The notes under the pieces: generated by a model
What the model saw: only the letters and a program-made list of their open reading frames with translations
Databases searched by the model: none
What the model was told of the DNA's origin: nothing
Source of the DNA: Cladopsammia gracilis
Lineage: Eukaryota; Cnidaria; Anthozoa; Scleractinia; Dendrophylliidae
Length of the DNA: 64,000 bases
Direction: 5' to 3'
Assembly (NCBI GenBank): GCA_022457155.1
Contig: JAJGOT010000051.1
Span: forward strand, 2,109,001 to 2,173,000
Made by a program: the position numbers and the translations under genes
Shown: piece by piece, positions 45,304 to 56,094 of the stretch
How positions within the stretch are numbered: position 1 is the stretch's first letter
Layout of the letters: every line of letters begins with the position of its first letter

Positions 45304-45645
45304 TTAAGGCCCACCTTCACCCAAAAGACGTTGCGTTCGTTTGTTTTTGTTTCGATATGCTCCATTGTTCATACGCGTGATCTGATTGGCTGCACGCATT
45401 CAAGCGTGAATTTCGTGTTAGGGCCTGGTCGCACTACAGTCAAAAACAAAAATTAGCCCGTGCAAAATGACATAAAACAAAAACATTCCACAAAAAGCGT
45501 GTCGCACCGGAGCGGTTTCTTTTGTTTTCCTCGATTTTGGATCGGGGTAATTTTTGTTTTTGACTGAAGTGCGACAAGGCCCATACACGAAATTCAGCAC
45601 AGAAAGTGATCACGGCGCGCACAGCATTTTTAGTGAAGGTGACCC
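45304..45645. mobile_element. MITE (AAGGCCCACCTTCACCC family) with a nested insertion
   Basis: Ends AAGGCCCACCTTCACC and GGTGACCCTT. Body shared with 51128-51305 (CATACGCGTGATCTGATTGG, TCACGG…GCACAGCATTTT). At 45421-45582 a second element (GGGCCTGGTCGCACT…GTGCGACAAGGCCC) interrupts it. The uninterrupted sequence at 51240 shows the target GTTACACG, so TTA was duplicated (now TTA and ATA). Confidence 0.75.
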
Positions 45646-45964
45646 TTTTATTTGGGTTTGTAACTTCAAAGTATTATTTCTATAGTACGTGTATACAGTT
45701 GTAATTTGTAAGTAAAATTTTATCGTTTTTTGTTTTTGTAAACTTTTTTTGTTGAAAATGTTAGTCAGGTTGGAAATAAAGTCATTTTTAAAAAAAGTTA
45801 AAAAGAAAAAAGCTTAACTGTGCAAAACATGGATAAGAACTGTAATGCAGATAGCAAGTTTAAAGGCGAGGGATACAGTTCTTGAGTGCTTTTTAAGCAC
45901 AAGTTTACCTTTCCACTTAAGATTTCGTGGTTACGATATTTTTCTCATAAATTGTTCTACGTAG

Positions 45965-46016
45965 GTCTTGACGTGAAGATAGATGTGTTTTCTGCTGAGA
46001 CAAACATTACAACCAA
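45965..46016 (+). CDS. VPS13: VPS13-like exon 20
   Basis: 52 nt encoding LDVKIDVFSAETNITT, phase 2 in and 2 out. Same length and phase as exon 34. Confidence 0.88.
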
Positions 46017-46414
46017 GTAAGCACATAGAAAACGAGCAATTTCCTCCTTTAATGTTTAAAGATTTCTCTGAAAAATAATATTTCCCCACAAATACACTGT
46101 ACAGAACGCACACTAAAATAAAGACACCTCATTTCCAACTTGAGCACTTTAAAGTGTCTGTCCTCTACCCTTAACAGAACCTCTTTTGGTTGTTGTTGTT
46201 TGTTTTCTATTTGAGAACAAATTTTAAAAATAAGCTCCCAGAGCCAGTTAACAGATGCTGACGTTTGCTATCTGATGTACAGTGAAGGAAAGATTCCTAA
46301 GATACCAAATGTTCTCTCGAGACTGAGAACGAACATTTCTCGTATTGTGTTGTTGTTACCAGGTGTTTAGTGAACTTCACTTTGAATGGTAACCGATTAT
46401 AATATTGTTGACAG

Positions 46415-46466
46415 GTTGAAAGACTTGAGGATTGACGATCTCACAGAAGGAACATTATATCCGCAT
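46415..46466 (+). CDS. VPS13: VPS13-like exon 21
   Basis: 52 nt encoding KDLRIDDLTEGTLYPH (the family's 'L..i.v.D.......y..' segment). Same length and phase as exon 35. Donor GTAAGA. Confidence 0.9.
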
Positions 46467-46532
46467 GTAAGAATAATTTGTTGTTGTTTTGGCTTAGATT
46501 GTAGCCATTTTGGTAACATGCATTAGGAAATT

Positions 46533-46990
46533 AAAGTGCCCATAACATTTAATTTTTTATTTTCTCATCTGAATGTAAGCATCACACAAGGAACCTCGGC
46601 GAAACAATTTCGCGCTTTGCACAAAACGCGAATTTTTTCTGAATATTTCAAATCTTCAAAATCCTATTTTATTGCGGAATACCCGTCCCGCTGTTAAGAA
46701 GCCCAACGGGCTCACATGTTCCTTAATCTACGTCACAATTCCTTTGTTTGAAGTTAATTGTTCCTTTGTTTGAAGACACGTGTTCCTTAATCTACGTCAC
46801 GGATCCTTTGTTAACCAAGAGGGACCGAGTGGAGATTAATGCGAATGGTGTGCCAAAATGGCGGCAAATTTGAACGTTTAAAAAAAAATCTAAAAAAATC
46901 GCATTTTAATTTAATCGCAAAATGTTTTCACGGAAGTTCTTGTAGTAATGTCTAGTTTCAGATGAAAAATAAAAAAAAAATTAGGTTATG
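46533..46990. mobile_element. MITE with AGTGCCCATAAC ends, TTAA-type site
   Basis: TTAAAGTGCCCATAAC at the left and GTTATGGGCACTTAA at the right. Related to the partial copy at 19904. piggyBac-type by duplication only. Confidence 0.7.
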
Positions 46991-47359
46991 GGCACTTAAA
47001 AAATAATGAAATACGCAATGGCGGTAAACAGGAAATTCTGTTTTCTTGCAACCTCGTCCCCAGGGCCTTCACCGCTTTGTTCAAATTCAAAATGGCGGGT
47101 CAGGCGGAGGAGACCCTGGACATAGCTGCAAAAATACTCCAAGAATACTGGAGCATTTTGTCACTTAAAACTTATTGAAATGTCTTCGTTTTGTTTGAGC
47201 AACGATTTTAGATTAGCAGAAAACAAACACAGCTGCTAGTCGCTGGATATAACCTTCGAAAACGCCATTATTTCATCGTGTGTCACGTGACAAAACACTC
47301 CACGATTCTTGGAGTACATGTATTGGTAGAGTCTGTCTGCTATAGCTCAGAAGGAGGTC

Positions 47360-47640
47360 GGACACCTTATTGAGAATTACATAACGTAATGTCGACACTT
47401 AGAATTTTATTTTCAATAAATTTTTAGGAGTAAAAAAGAAAATCTAAAATCCCCACTCAGGATTGAACCTGTGACCTCAGCTAGGCTTAGGCTTACATAG
47501 CCTACCGTACCACTGTACCTCCTAGCTTCTCGGGTTGCTTAGTCCTAAATTTAACTATATAAACTGCTATCTCTAACCTCAACTGAAAGCTAACCAGTTA
47601 CTCCGTTATGTAAGTCTCAATAAGGTGTCCGACGTATTTC
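47360..47640. mobile_element. Inverted-repeat element with tRNA-like core
   Basis: GTCGGACACCTTATTGAGA near 47358 pairs with TCTCAATAAGGTGTCCGAC near 47614, and TACATAACG with CGTTATGTA. The centre, read on the minus strand, has a tRNA-like B box (GGTCACAGGTTCAATCC). Confidence 0.65.
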
Positions 47641-47919
47641 TGGACGGCAGGATTTGGGCTTGACCCTTGTTTAGGGGTCTCTACGCTCGCCCCGCCATTT
47701 TGAGAGCGGATAACTCCCTGGGGAGGAGGTTGACGCAATAGTGGAATATGGGAACTTGCGATTTCTACCCTTGTGACATGATAGTTAAAGAAGTGGATTT
47801 TTTTTGATGCACTACACACGATTTAACTTTCTTTACAGCTAAAAGGCGAGGTTGCCTTTTTCCTCTCCTCCAGAGTTATTAATGGATTTCACCTTTTTTT
47901 TTTCTTTTGCTTTGAAAAG

Positions 47920-47958
47920 ATCTTAGATTTGGCGGACAACACAGTTTTCGACTGCAAG
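47920..47958 (+). CDS. VPS13: VPS13-like exon 22
   Basis: 39 nt encoding ILDLADNTVFDCK (family 'I....G.EVF.F'). Same length and frame as exon 36. Acceptor GAAAAG after a T-rich tract, donor GTATGA. Confidence 0.88.
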
Positions 47959-48830
47959 GTATGACTGTGTTTAGTTTATTCATCTTATTCTTGAAACGTG
48001 CTAGTTGTTTTCTTAGAGGAGCTAAGTGATTCTTTTTCAAATAGGATTGTAAATGTTCAACACATTTACGAACGTTTTTGAAAAACGCGTCACTTACCTG
48101 TAAGACTCTACTTTTAGAAGGAAAATAGTTGACAGAGAATGTTCACAGTGACTAGTGGATCTCGATGCATGCACTGTCATCAATGTCCCATGCTTATGCT
48201 TATATTGCCAGTTAAAATTAGATTTACAAATATTCATTTTTTTAAGCTCATCTTTATATTTTTTATGTTTTACATTTTTTTAGGGAAACGCTATAGAAAT
48301 AACCTCGTTTTTTTTTTCAAGATTTTTTGTTCAACCCTTTTATTTCCAAATTTAAACTTTGGTTCTTCAGCGGTACTTTCTAGAGTCAGTGTTTTTTTTA
48401 CGCAATTTACAAAATGAAATGTAAAAATTTAGCGAAGGCGTTATTACCTCTCATTATTTTTTCCCTACAAACACTTTATATTTCGTGCCCTGTAATACCC
48501 TATTTTTAACCCGTGAATACGCGCATGCGTAATGAACGGGTTATCGGTAACGGCGACAGATATGCAAATGAGTCACTCACTCGCTCCTTCCATCAGCTGT
48601 AAACTTAGTGACTTAATGCTTTGTTACAAATGCGTTTTGTAACAAGAATAACGTGAATCTAGCGATAAAAATAACTAAACTGTTGTAAACGAATATAAAC
48701 AACAATAGGCTTAAAGATGTTTCGCATTTGGAGTCTTTAATGCAACGTTAAAATCGATCTAAAAGGAATTTTCAACCGAGACACGCGTTTTGATGCTTAT
48801 CTACCTTGAAGTAATAAAATTTATCTCGTT
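47959..48830. other. VPS13 intron 22, 5' half
   Basis: No gene recognised. T-rich runs near 48250-48330. Confidence 0.5.
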
Positions 48831-48844
48831 TCAAGTCAGTGATC

Positions 48845-48918
48845 ACGGTGGCGGAATGGTGTAAAGCGCGGACTAACAGCCGAAAGGCCCCAGGTTCGAA
48901 TTTCGCTCGTTCCGTTCT
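48845..48918 (+). repeat. tRNA-like SINE head or tRNA relic
   Basis: GGTGGCGGAATGGTGTAAAG and CCAGGTTCGAATTTCGC resemble A and B boxes at the right spacing, but the cloverleaf arms pair poorly, so I do not call a tRNA gene. Confidence 0.5.
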
Positions 48919-49193
48919 TCTTCGGACTGAACATTATGAAAGGGATGTACTGTATTTTTCTTTTTGCGTTTGTCAAAAATCCTTACGTTTAATTTTAAAA
49001 AACTATTGAACCGTGTGAGTGTGAAAACATAAGCTTACCGCAATATTGCATTACGCGTTAGCATTTCTTATTCACTGGTTGGCTCTTAGGAGCCTTTGAT
49101 TTATGGCAGATTTTACCGCTCGAAATTAAATGCTAACATGGATTACACAAATTAGTGTGATCTAGCCCTTTACGGAACTAGTAGTTTTACTAA

Positions 49194-49324
49194 GGTCAAC
49201 TGGCCACCATAAAAATATTAAAAAAGCTGACGTTTCGAGCGCTAGCCCTTCCCCAGAGCGAATGATTCATTGGCTCCGACGAAACGTCAGCTTTTTTAAT
49301 CTTCTTATGGTGGCCAATTTACCT
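49194..49324. repeat. Inverted pair of Penelope-type 3' ends
   Basis: AAAAAAGCTGACGTTTCG and its complement CGAAACGTCAGCTTTTTT stand head to head, with TGGCCACCATAA / TTATGGTGGCCA outside them. Confidence 0.6.
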
Positions 49325-49326
49325 TA

Positions 49327-49610
49327 GAGCGGTTTTCATTTGAGTGTCGTAAAACCAAAACCAAGGTAATTACTCTGACCAATCACAGCAGTCGTAAACA
49401 ATCCAATGAACCAATCAGAACTCGAAGCAAATACATGTAGCCGGCGCCAAGCGCGGGAAAACGCGTGCGAGCAAGTCACGATTGGTTTTGGTTTTACTTC
49501 TGATTGGTTGAGAAAGTGGCGGGAGATTTTTTTTAGCCAATCACAAAGCGTAGCAATGCAAAACCGAAGCAATCACTAAATTACTTTCGTTACTCAATTG
49601 AAAACTACTC
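49327..49610. mobile_element. CCAAT-rich MITE family, copy 2
   Basis: TA (49325-49326, 49611-49612) flanks GAGCGGTTTTCATTTGAG…CTCAATTGAAAACTACTC. Opposite orientation to copies 1 and 3. Confidence 0.8.
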
Positions 49611-49716
49611 TAATAAAACCAAATTATCATGTTTTACTTGCCCACCGACACAACACCACAGTTTCTTCAGAAACTAACCCTTTTATTCATTAAAAGTTGA
49701 ACTGATTTGCTTTTAG

Positions 49717-49848
49717 GTTACCATATTCAACAAGTCATTGCAAGGTTCAGTTGCTGATCAGGATCCAACAGCTCTTGATTTCTCCATCGATGTTAAGTTA
49801 GGGAAGCTTCGATTCGTCTTCCTCGGATATTTTATGGCTCATTTACAG
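49717..49848 (+). CDS. VPS13: VPS13-like exon 23
   Basis: 132 nt encoding LDFSIDVKLGKLRFVFLGYF and MAHLQ, the family's 'V...VG.I.VV.L..F...LL' segment. Frame 0 at both ends. Counterpart of exon 37 (141 nt). Confidence 0.95.
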
Positions 49849-50129
49849 GTAAACAGAAGCTTGCTATTTAACGGCATATAGGTTAAGACGATTTCAAATC
49901 GACAATTTGCTTATCCACAAGCAGTGCTTGTGGATAAGCAAATTTTTAGTGACAACCAATCTCTCTTGTCTGTCTGTTGCTGCGATTATGTCTGTCGAAA
50001 CAAGCAAGTGGCTTTATTTCATATGGATTCAACTGCAATTCCTCACTCCTGAAACTAGGGAACCTGGGCATTAACTTTCGGCTCCTTTGATTCTGAGATC
50101 GTGTGGGGTCAAGAAAGTGCTATAATGCC

Positions 50130-50820
50130 AAAGCAGTGTCGTAAAAGGGAGCATAAGCAACCACAACGGCGACGGCAGCGAGAACGGCACAAAACAACTG
50201 GTTTAAATTATGAGTGAAAACAGTGGCTCTGCATATGTTTCAAATTTTGGTGCACCTCTTGCACCTCTTTGTTGTTCCCTACAAAACAACTAAGTTAAAT
50301 GACCAAATTATAGGTTTTGTGGAAAACGTAAACACGACAGTTCATTTTCCTTCTCTATTTGAACTGGAAAGCCATGCATCCTTGTGAATTCAGCTCTTGG
50401 ACAATTCAAGTGACGTTTCTGCCATCAAGGTTGCTTAAGCTCCTTACTGCGCCTTTCAATAACATGCGGAATTTGAAATTAAAATCTCCACCAACGGTTG
50501 CGTTATTCCCTGCCGTCAATCATAATCAATACGAAAGCCAACGGACCATGTAAAAAAGAAACAAACAAAATGGATCGAAATCTACCAATCATAATGCACG
50601 GACTTGACCATTTGACCTCATTGAAGTGAAGATCTGTTTCCTGAGAGGTAAGCTAAGATGATTGACGGCAGTGTAAAACGCAACCGTTGGTGGAAATTTG
50701 AATTTCAAATTCCGCATGTTATTGAAAGGCGCAGTAATAACACGCGAAACACGCCATGAAAACTTTGATCGCTTCGCCTCTCCTGCTGTTTTGCTTCCCT
50801 GTACCGTGGTTGTCACAGTC
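50130..50820. repeat. Inverted-repeat segment
   Basis: GCGCCTTTCAATAACATGCG near 50448 pairs with CGCATGTTATTGAAAGGCGC near 50715, and CCACCAACGGTTGCGTT with AACGCAACCGTTGGTGG. The outer part (GGGAGCATAAGCAACCACAA, GGCGACGGCAGCGAGAACG) looks like another element end. Confidence 0.6.
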
Positions 50821-51127
50821 TCTCAACTTTTGGTTATGCAGACCATTGTTTTAAAGTATTTACTAACCATTAGTTAAGTTTGAACTTCAGGCGTGAAAAA
50901 CGTTGCTTTCTTTTGTTTCACGACTGAATGTAAATAACTTAATAATGCCAGCAAGTCTTGCACAACATTATTTTACAACCTTTGTTGTTTTTTCTTGACG
51001 ATTTTCTCTGTTCACAAAAAAAATCTTTGTAAACATCAGTGAAGTTTTGTCTCCTTGCGAAGATAGTCTGTACAACAATTCTATCATTTTTGTGTAGAAC
51101 AAAACATTCCCACTCTGCCTTTTGTTT

Positions 51128-51305
51128 AAGGCCCACCTTCACCCAAAAGACGTTTCGGACGTTTGTTTTTGTTTTGAAATGCTCCATTGTTCATACGCGT
51201 GATCTGATTGGTTGCACGCATTCAAGCGTGAATTTCGTGTTACACGAAATTCAGCACAGAAAGTGATCACGGCACGCACAGCATTTTGGGTGAAGGAGGG
51301 CTTTT
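51128..51305. mobile_element. MITE (AAGGCCCACCTTCACCC family), uninterrupted copy
   Basis: AAGGCCCACCTTCACCCAAA at the left and TTTTGGGTGAAGGAGGGCTT at the right. It serves as the empty-site reference for the nested insertion at 45421-45582. Confidence 0.75.
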
Positions 51306-51320
51306 AATTGATCAAATGCT

Positions 51321-51786
51321 ATTCGCCGTTCCGAGGTTGCGCGGGAGATTGGGTCAAGTTACGTATCGCAAAGCATCATAGGGCTGTTTTGGGGAACGCT
51401 TCTCTATAACTCGTCGCTTTTGAGGAGTCACAGTCCAAGCAAATATCGAAGGAAGTTGAGTTCTGCACATTCTTTCTCCCCCAGGGAAGTGATCTCCACA
51501 AATCCTAGTGTTTTGTGCATCCACCTTCAAATTTTCGTTGTGTATGAGCTTTTTATACAAACACCTCGCTTCAGCATCACTCGGCAACATGTGACACTTT
51601 ATATCTGGCAAGTTCCGCCAGTTAGTTGTGCATCCTGGCACACAACAGTTAAATGTACCCATTTTACAGCAACCAAAACACAAAGCTACGAGAAATTCGA
51701 GCAAATGGCGTTCCTTAAAACAGCCCTATGATGCTTCGCGACACGTAACTTGACCCAACCTCCCGCGCAACCTCTGAACGGCGAAT
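51321..51786. mobile_element. 466-bp inverted-repeat element carrying a THAP frame
   Basis: About 70 bp at each end pair: ATTCGCCGTTC, GAGGTTGCGCGGGAG, TTGGGTCAAGTTACG and GCATCATAGGGCTGTTTT recur in reverse complement at 51716-51786. No convincing target duplication found. Confidence 0.75.
51354..51704 (-). CDS. THAP zinc-finger protein frame inside the inverted-repeat element
   Basis: 116 codons; the domain starts at Met15. It follows the THAP C2CH plan: CCVPGC, a Trp at WRNLPDIKCHMLP, an Arg/Lys-rich middle (KKLIHNENLK), then RICGDHF and GGERM, closing with QLPSIF in place of the usual P-x-I-F box. THAP domains bind DNA and occur in P-type transposases and in host regulators. Only this domain and about 25 basic residues are present. 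It could be the first exon of a P-type transposase kept in a deleted element, or a captured host THAP exon. Confidence 0.6.
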   Translation of the reverse strand: MLEFLVALCFGCCKMGTFNCCVPGCTTNWRNLPDIKCHMLPSDAEARCLYKKLIHNENLKVDAQNTRICGDHFPGGERMCRTQLPSIFAWTVTPQKRRVIEKRSPKQPYDALRYVT

Positions 51787-51795
51787 TAATCGTGG

Positions 51796-52412
51796 TTGCG
51801 CGGTAGTGCGGTGGTTAGCACGTTGGACTTCAGATCTGAAAGTCTGTGGTTCAAGGCCTGGTCTCTGCCGTCGTGTTGTTTCTCAGACAATAAATTTTAT
51901 TCCACATTGTCTCTCTCCACCCAGGAGTATAAATGGGTGCATTGCCAGTATGTTGTTTTCTTAGACAAGAAACTTACTCCACATTGTCTCTCTCCACCCT
52001 GGTGTATAAATGGGTACATTGCCACATTGCCAGTGTGTTGTTTCCTTAGACAAGAAACTTTACTCCACCTTGTCTCTCTCCACCTTGGTGTATAAATGGG
52101 TACATTGCCATTGTGTTGTTTCCTTAAACAAGAAACTTTACTCCACATTGTCTCTCTCCACCCTGGTGTATAAATGGGTACATTGCCATTGTGTTGTTTC
52201 CTTAGACAAGAAACTTTACTCCACATTGTCTCTCTCCACCCAGGTGTATAAATATGTACCGGTGACGAAATGCTAGTGGTAACCCTGTGATGGACTAGCA
52301 TCCCATCCAGGCAGGAGTAGCAATATTTCTAATTGTTTCATCTCATGGAAACCGGGTTTAACTCCGGCAGATCGGGTCACCTGTGGTTCGTGTGCAACTT
52401 TGCCTTTATCTA
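51796..52412 (+). mobile_element. tRNA-derived SINE with internally amplified segment
   Basis: Head with A box (GTGCGGTGGTTAGCACG) and B box-like GGTTCAAGGCC. Same tail as 7893-8030. Between them the segment CTCCACATTGTCTCTCTCCA…GTATAAATGGGTACATTGCC is repeated about five times (51881-52262), with a period of about 80-90 bp. The copy at 4741 has it once. Confidence 0.8.
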
Positions 52413-52429
52413 TAAACTGTTCTTTCTAG

Positions 52430-52507
52430 AATTTCCTTCAAGCTATCGCCAGCCCTGAGACAGTTGCGTTCGCTCAGGATATCACACAAAAGGTTGTTTT
52501 AAATCAG
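52430..52507 (+). CDS. VPS13: VPS13-like exon 24
   Basis: 78 nt encoding IASPETVAFAQDITQKVV, the helix following 'F...LL.F...F'. Same length and frame as exon 38. Confidence 0.93.
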
Positions 52508-52699
52508 GTTAGTAAATACTGTATCCGAAAAATTCTCCAATTATCTTTTCCTGTTCGTCTGGTCTGATTTAATACCTAGTGGCAATCGAAACTTCTGCGA
52601 ATCGGTAGTTAATTATTTTTGTAATTCTGGACTGTAGAATCTCGAAAACTCGATCTTCTCGCTAACTTGAATCATATGCAGTTTCCGGGTGCTTCTATT

Positions 52700-52745
52700 A
52701 GGTGTTACCCTCTATAAGTAAAGTTTGATTGATTGATTGATTGAA
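52700..52745 (+). repeat. Retroelement 3' end with (TTGA)n tail
   Basis: GTTACCCTCTATAAGTAAAG then TTGATTGATTGATTGA. The same GTTACCCTCTATAAATAAAG word is at 33311 and 38821 in the GPCR blocks. Confidence 0.55.
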
Positions 52746-53167
52746 CAGTTTTTTTGTTTCCCCTGACGGTTCGTGTTATCGGGATTCTGCTGTCGTCAAC
52801 CCTTTGATTCTCAATAGCGACCAGACTCAAAATTAAAGAAGAAACTAGGAGGCTTAATATCTGGGTCCATTTTCGTTGGATAAGTGTGTAACTGAAAAAC
52901 TGTTTCCTACTAGTGCTAAAGGGACAGTATATGATTTTTGTTGTCTGTGTAGGATCGTGGTGACACAGACCACTAGAAGATTTGGCTAGGAAAGTGATGG
53001 TAGTATAGAGAAATGTTGATATTGAAAGGGTAACAGCTCCATGAGAAAGTTTGATCGGTATCTTTCTTTTGATTGTCCACAAAGAGACTAAAACGCTCTC
53101 ATGGTATGACTCTGGCTTTGACTCTAAGAAAGAAAAAGATAACAAATACGTTTTTCTTTTATTTAAG

Positions 53168-53376
53168 GTTCAATATATCCAAAAACAGGGAGCGAAGATT
53201 GGCTTGAAAATTTCTGTAAATTCACCTCAAATTCTCATCCCCTGCAACACAAGATCAAACGAGAAGCTTGTGGCAGACCTTGGACGGTTGAACATTGGTA
53301 ACTCCATAGAAAGCTCTTCCAAGTATGGACTGATTGACAGAATGGATGTGAGGCTCAGTTCATTCCAAGTGTCAGG
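53168..53376 (+). CDS. VPS13: VPS13-like exon 25
   Basis: 209 nt encoding KIGLKISVNSPQILIP and KLVADLGRLNIGN, the 'l.i.AP.i.iP......l..DLG.L.v' groove strands. Frame 0 in, GG out before GTATGT. Counterpart of exon 39. Confidence 0.96.
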
Positions 53377-53664
53377 GTATGTCCATCCTTCTGGGTATTA
53401 ACTACTGGTGTTGTTTCTGTCGCTTGCGATCTAATGCAAAACAAGATTGTTGGAGTCGTAAGCAGGGATTGGTCATTGTGATTGGTTTATTCGCATCTGC
53501 ATGCGACTCCGACAATCTAGTTTTTATGAGATCTCAAGTGACGGAGTCAAAAGCACAATTGAAAGAAAATGAAAGTCTTCTGATTCTTCCAACTCCGAGT
53601 CCATCAAGCTTATGACTCTGCTTACACTCCGTTGTTTGATCTTCTCTAGGTCGGAAGCACCGTA

Positions 53665-53941
53665 AAGCCTGGTTTTCATATGTCGGGAAAATCCTAGACG
53701 ATCGGGGATTTCGCTATTTCTCGACCGTCCCAGATTTTCCCGACTTATGAAAACAGTCAATCGTAGACATCCCCGATCATCGACAAATCAGGAAAATCGG
53801 GAGCGTTTCTAGTTTCCCGACGTGTCCCAGATTTCTGCGATGATCGGCGATTTTCCCGACATATCGGCAAAATCTGGGAAGATCGGGAACAGCAAAATCC
53901 CCGATCGTCTGGGATTTTCCCGACATATAAAAACGAGGCTT
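53665..53941. mobile_element. MITE with AAGCCTGGTTTTCATATGTC ends, TA duplication
   Basis: TA at 53663-53664 and 53942-53943. TGTCGGGAAAATCC and GGATTTTCCCGACAT face each other. The interior repeats GATCGGGGAT and TTTTCCCGAC words. It interrupts an older segment whose GACTCC words continue on both sides. Confidence 0.75.
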
Positions 53942-54107
53942 TACGACTCCATTACGATTCCGACTCCGACTCCGTCGCTAGTAAAACTAGGCTTAAGGAA
54001 TTCAGCACTGTTGATGAATATCATCGAATAGATCCTGTTCAACATTCTCAATGTTTTCATTGTGTGTTTGCGAGTTACCTGAACTTTTGTTTGTCTCTAT
54101 AATCTAG

Positions 54108-54246
54108 CCATTCCCAATTGGAGAAACATCTCAGTCGTCATCTGGTTGAACCAATTGAGCTCAATGTGATCGTAAAGAGACGGCTAAACATAGACAAGAA
54201 TGACCTCCCGTTGATTGAAGTAGAAGGAAATTTGGAGTTGTTAAAG
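54108..54246 (+). CDS. VPS13: VPS13-like exon 26
   Basis: 139 nt encoding LVEPIELNVIVKRRLNI and IEVEGNLELLK. It closes the first repeat series. Acceptor CTAG, donor GTAGGC; ends on a codon boundary. Confidence 0.93.
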
Positions 54247-54589
54247 GTAGGCCTGTGATCTATAAACTTTATATTTTTCAGGACTGATGAAAAACGTCAT
54301 CGTGCGATGTGTCCTACAATCTACAATTGCTCTGTTGCGAAAATCTAATAGTTTATTTTCATTAGTTATTTACTTTCTACACTCTGAGCCCTATTAGGAT
54401 GTATTCACGTAATGTTTCATTTTAATTATTTCATAGCTTTCACACATATATACTAGTCGTTTTCTTTTTTTGTAGGATCGGGATGTGTATTATGAGACCG
54501 GATTTCTCATATTCACTCCAAACATTCCTTGTAAATCTTTATAATCCAAATCTGCTGGATTTTCCAGGCCTTAGTATGTGGTTCTAGGA

Positions 54590-54890
54590 GGTAACAAGCG
54601 GTGTTACTGTTGTAGTTTAAAATGATCTTAGGTTAAAATGATTTTAAACTAGTTTGATTTTGTACTTTTCTTTGTCTTAGGGTTATAGTAATGAAACTGG
54701 AACAAAAGAAAATCAAAACTAAACTTGTTTGAAATCATTTTGACCTAAGATTCATTTTAAACTACAACATTACCAGCGGTAAATTTTACCGGTTACCGCC
54801 TGATAAGAAGAACACTGCCGATAATGCGACATTCAAAGATGGCGTTATCTAATGTGATATAGATAACGCCATCTTTGAATGTCGCATTGC
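54590..54890. repeat. Two palindromes in VPS13 intron 26
   Basis: GTTGTAGTTTAAAATGA near 54613 pairs with TCATTTTAAACTACAAC near 54751. A separate hairpin at about 54825-54890 pairs AATGCGACATTCAAAGATGG with its complement. Confidence 0.75.
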
Positions 54891-55055
54891 TTAGTAAAGG
54901 TGTAAAGCTGCTTCGCCTAAAAATGATGTCATTTGAATATGTTTGCAGTTATTTATCAGCTGAGTTCTTTCACTTTAGTTTAAATGTTTCCTGGGAGTAG
55001 GATAGATTTTAATTATAATAATATAATTTATTGTTTTTATGTCTTAATTTCACAG

Positions 55056-55128
55056 ATAAACTTAGGAATTAATGATTTCCAGATGCTGATGATGGTTGTT
55101 AATGATAACTTGCTTGAAGGCGAGCATG
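55056..55128 (+). CDS. VPS13: VPS13-like exon 27
   Basis: 73 nt encoding INLGINDFQMLMMVVNDN, the 'l.i.L...D...l..il..N' strand-helix, one base out. Similar in role and size to exon 9, though in another phase. Confidence 0.93.
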
Positions 55129-55190
55129 GTAAGTAGTATCATTGTTAATATAATTACAGTACTACTATTTTGTAAGAAAACGTTTGATAA

Positions 55191-55474
55191 GTAATGTTTA
55201 CTACATGAGCGAGAGTGTTGTTTCGGCCTAAACAATCACGAGCCGAAGGCGAGTGAATGTATAGTGCCGATACAACACGGACGCGAACGTAAACAACTTG
55301 TGAAATTCACATTCACATGTAAATTAGATACAACCACTCGTGAGTTGTATCTGGAATGCAAATTAGATACAACCACTAGTGAGTTGTATCAAGATTGTAT
55401 CGGCCTATACAGGGTAATCATGTGATTGGAATGGCTCATTTCGATTTGTTAGTACCCTTATGAATTATTAATGA
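55191..55474. repeat. Dispersed repeat, long version
   Basis: Starts GTAATGTTTACTACATGAGC, carries AGATACAACCACTCGTGAG twice, ends TACCCTTATGAATTATTAATG. A shorter copy lies at 60350-60572. Confidence 0.75.
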
Positions 55475-55599
55475 TTTAAAAATCAAGACTATAGTATAAA
55501 TTGCTGGTAAAGAGACAAGTTTCAGATGTTATTATGATCATATTTAGTAATGAAAGGCTCTTATGAGCCAACTCGTGAATAAGTAAAAAAAACCTTCGG

Positions 55600-55621
55600 A
55601 CACCCCCCCCCCCCCCCCCCC
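55600..55621. repeat. Poly-C tract
   Basis: An uninterrupted run of about 20 C, in a C-rich stretch. A similar run is at about 27306-27324. Confidence 0.9.
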
Positions 55622-55888
55622 TTCTCCTTGGAATTTGCTGCCCCGACCCCAACCCCCTGCGTCTAACTCCCCAACCCACCCTCCTTCCAACACTGCCCCC
55701 ATGGATAAGGCAGGTGACCATTACATATCGCGGGCGCAATGTTTACAGCCGATTGACCGAGTGAAAATTTGCAAACTCGTTTAACGCTTCGCGCATTCAT
55801 GAATTAAGAACATTAGGGGTACACAGATGACGTCATTAATTTAAAATCACTTGAATTAATTGAATTGTTGAATGTTTATTTCGACTAG

Positions 55889-55954
55889 AACGTCAGCGTA
55901 AGCCAGAATCGAGTGAACCACAACGAGATGAAGAGCAAAAGGGGCCAGATTCAG
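55889..55954 (+). CDS. VPS13: VPS13-like exon 28 (linker; possible GC donor)
   Basis: Encodes KPESSEPQRDEEQKGPDS, a polar inter-repeat linker. Two donors keep the same phase: a GC donor (CAG/GCAAGG) ending the exon at 55954, or a GT donor (GTGCAA) ending it at 55960 and adding Gly-Lys. The GC site matches the usual GC-AG consensus better. Confidence 0.7.
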
Positions 55955-56094
55955 GCAAGGGTGCAATGTGTTTTTAATTGTCTTCTTGATTGTGTAATTC
56001 CTACAATGAACAAATAATTGAAACAAATAAACGCTGCTGATTGAAACTGACTGTACTTGTGGATTTTTGAAATTTGACAGATTTTATTTTTCAG

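Noticed and set aside
52010..52301. Repetitive frames on both strands
   Set aside because: They translate the amplified SINE module.
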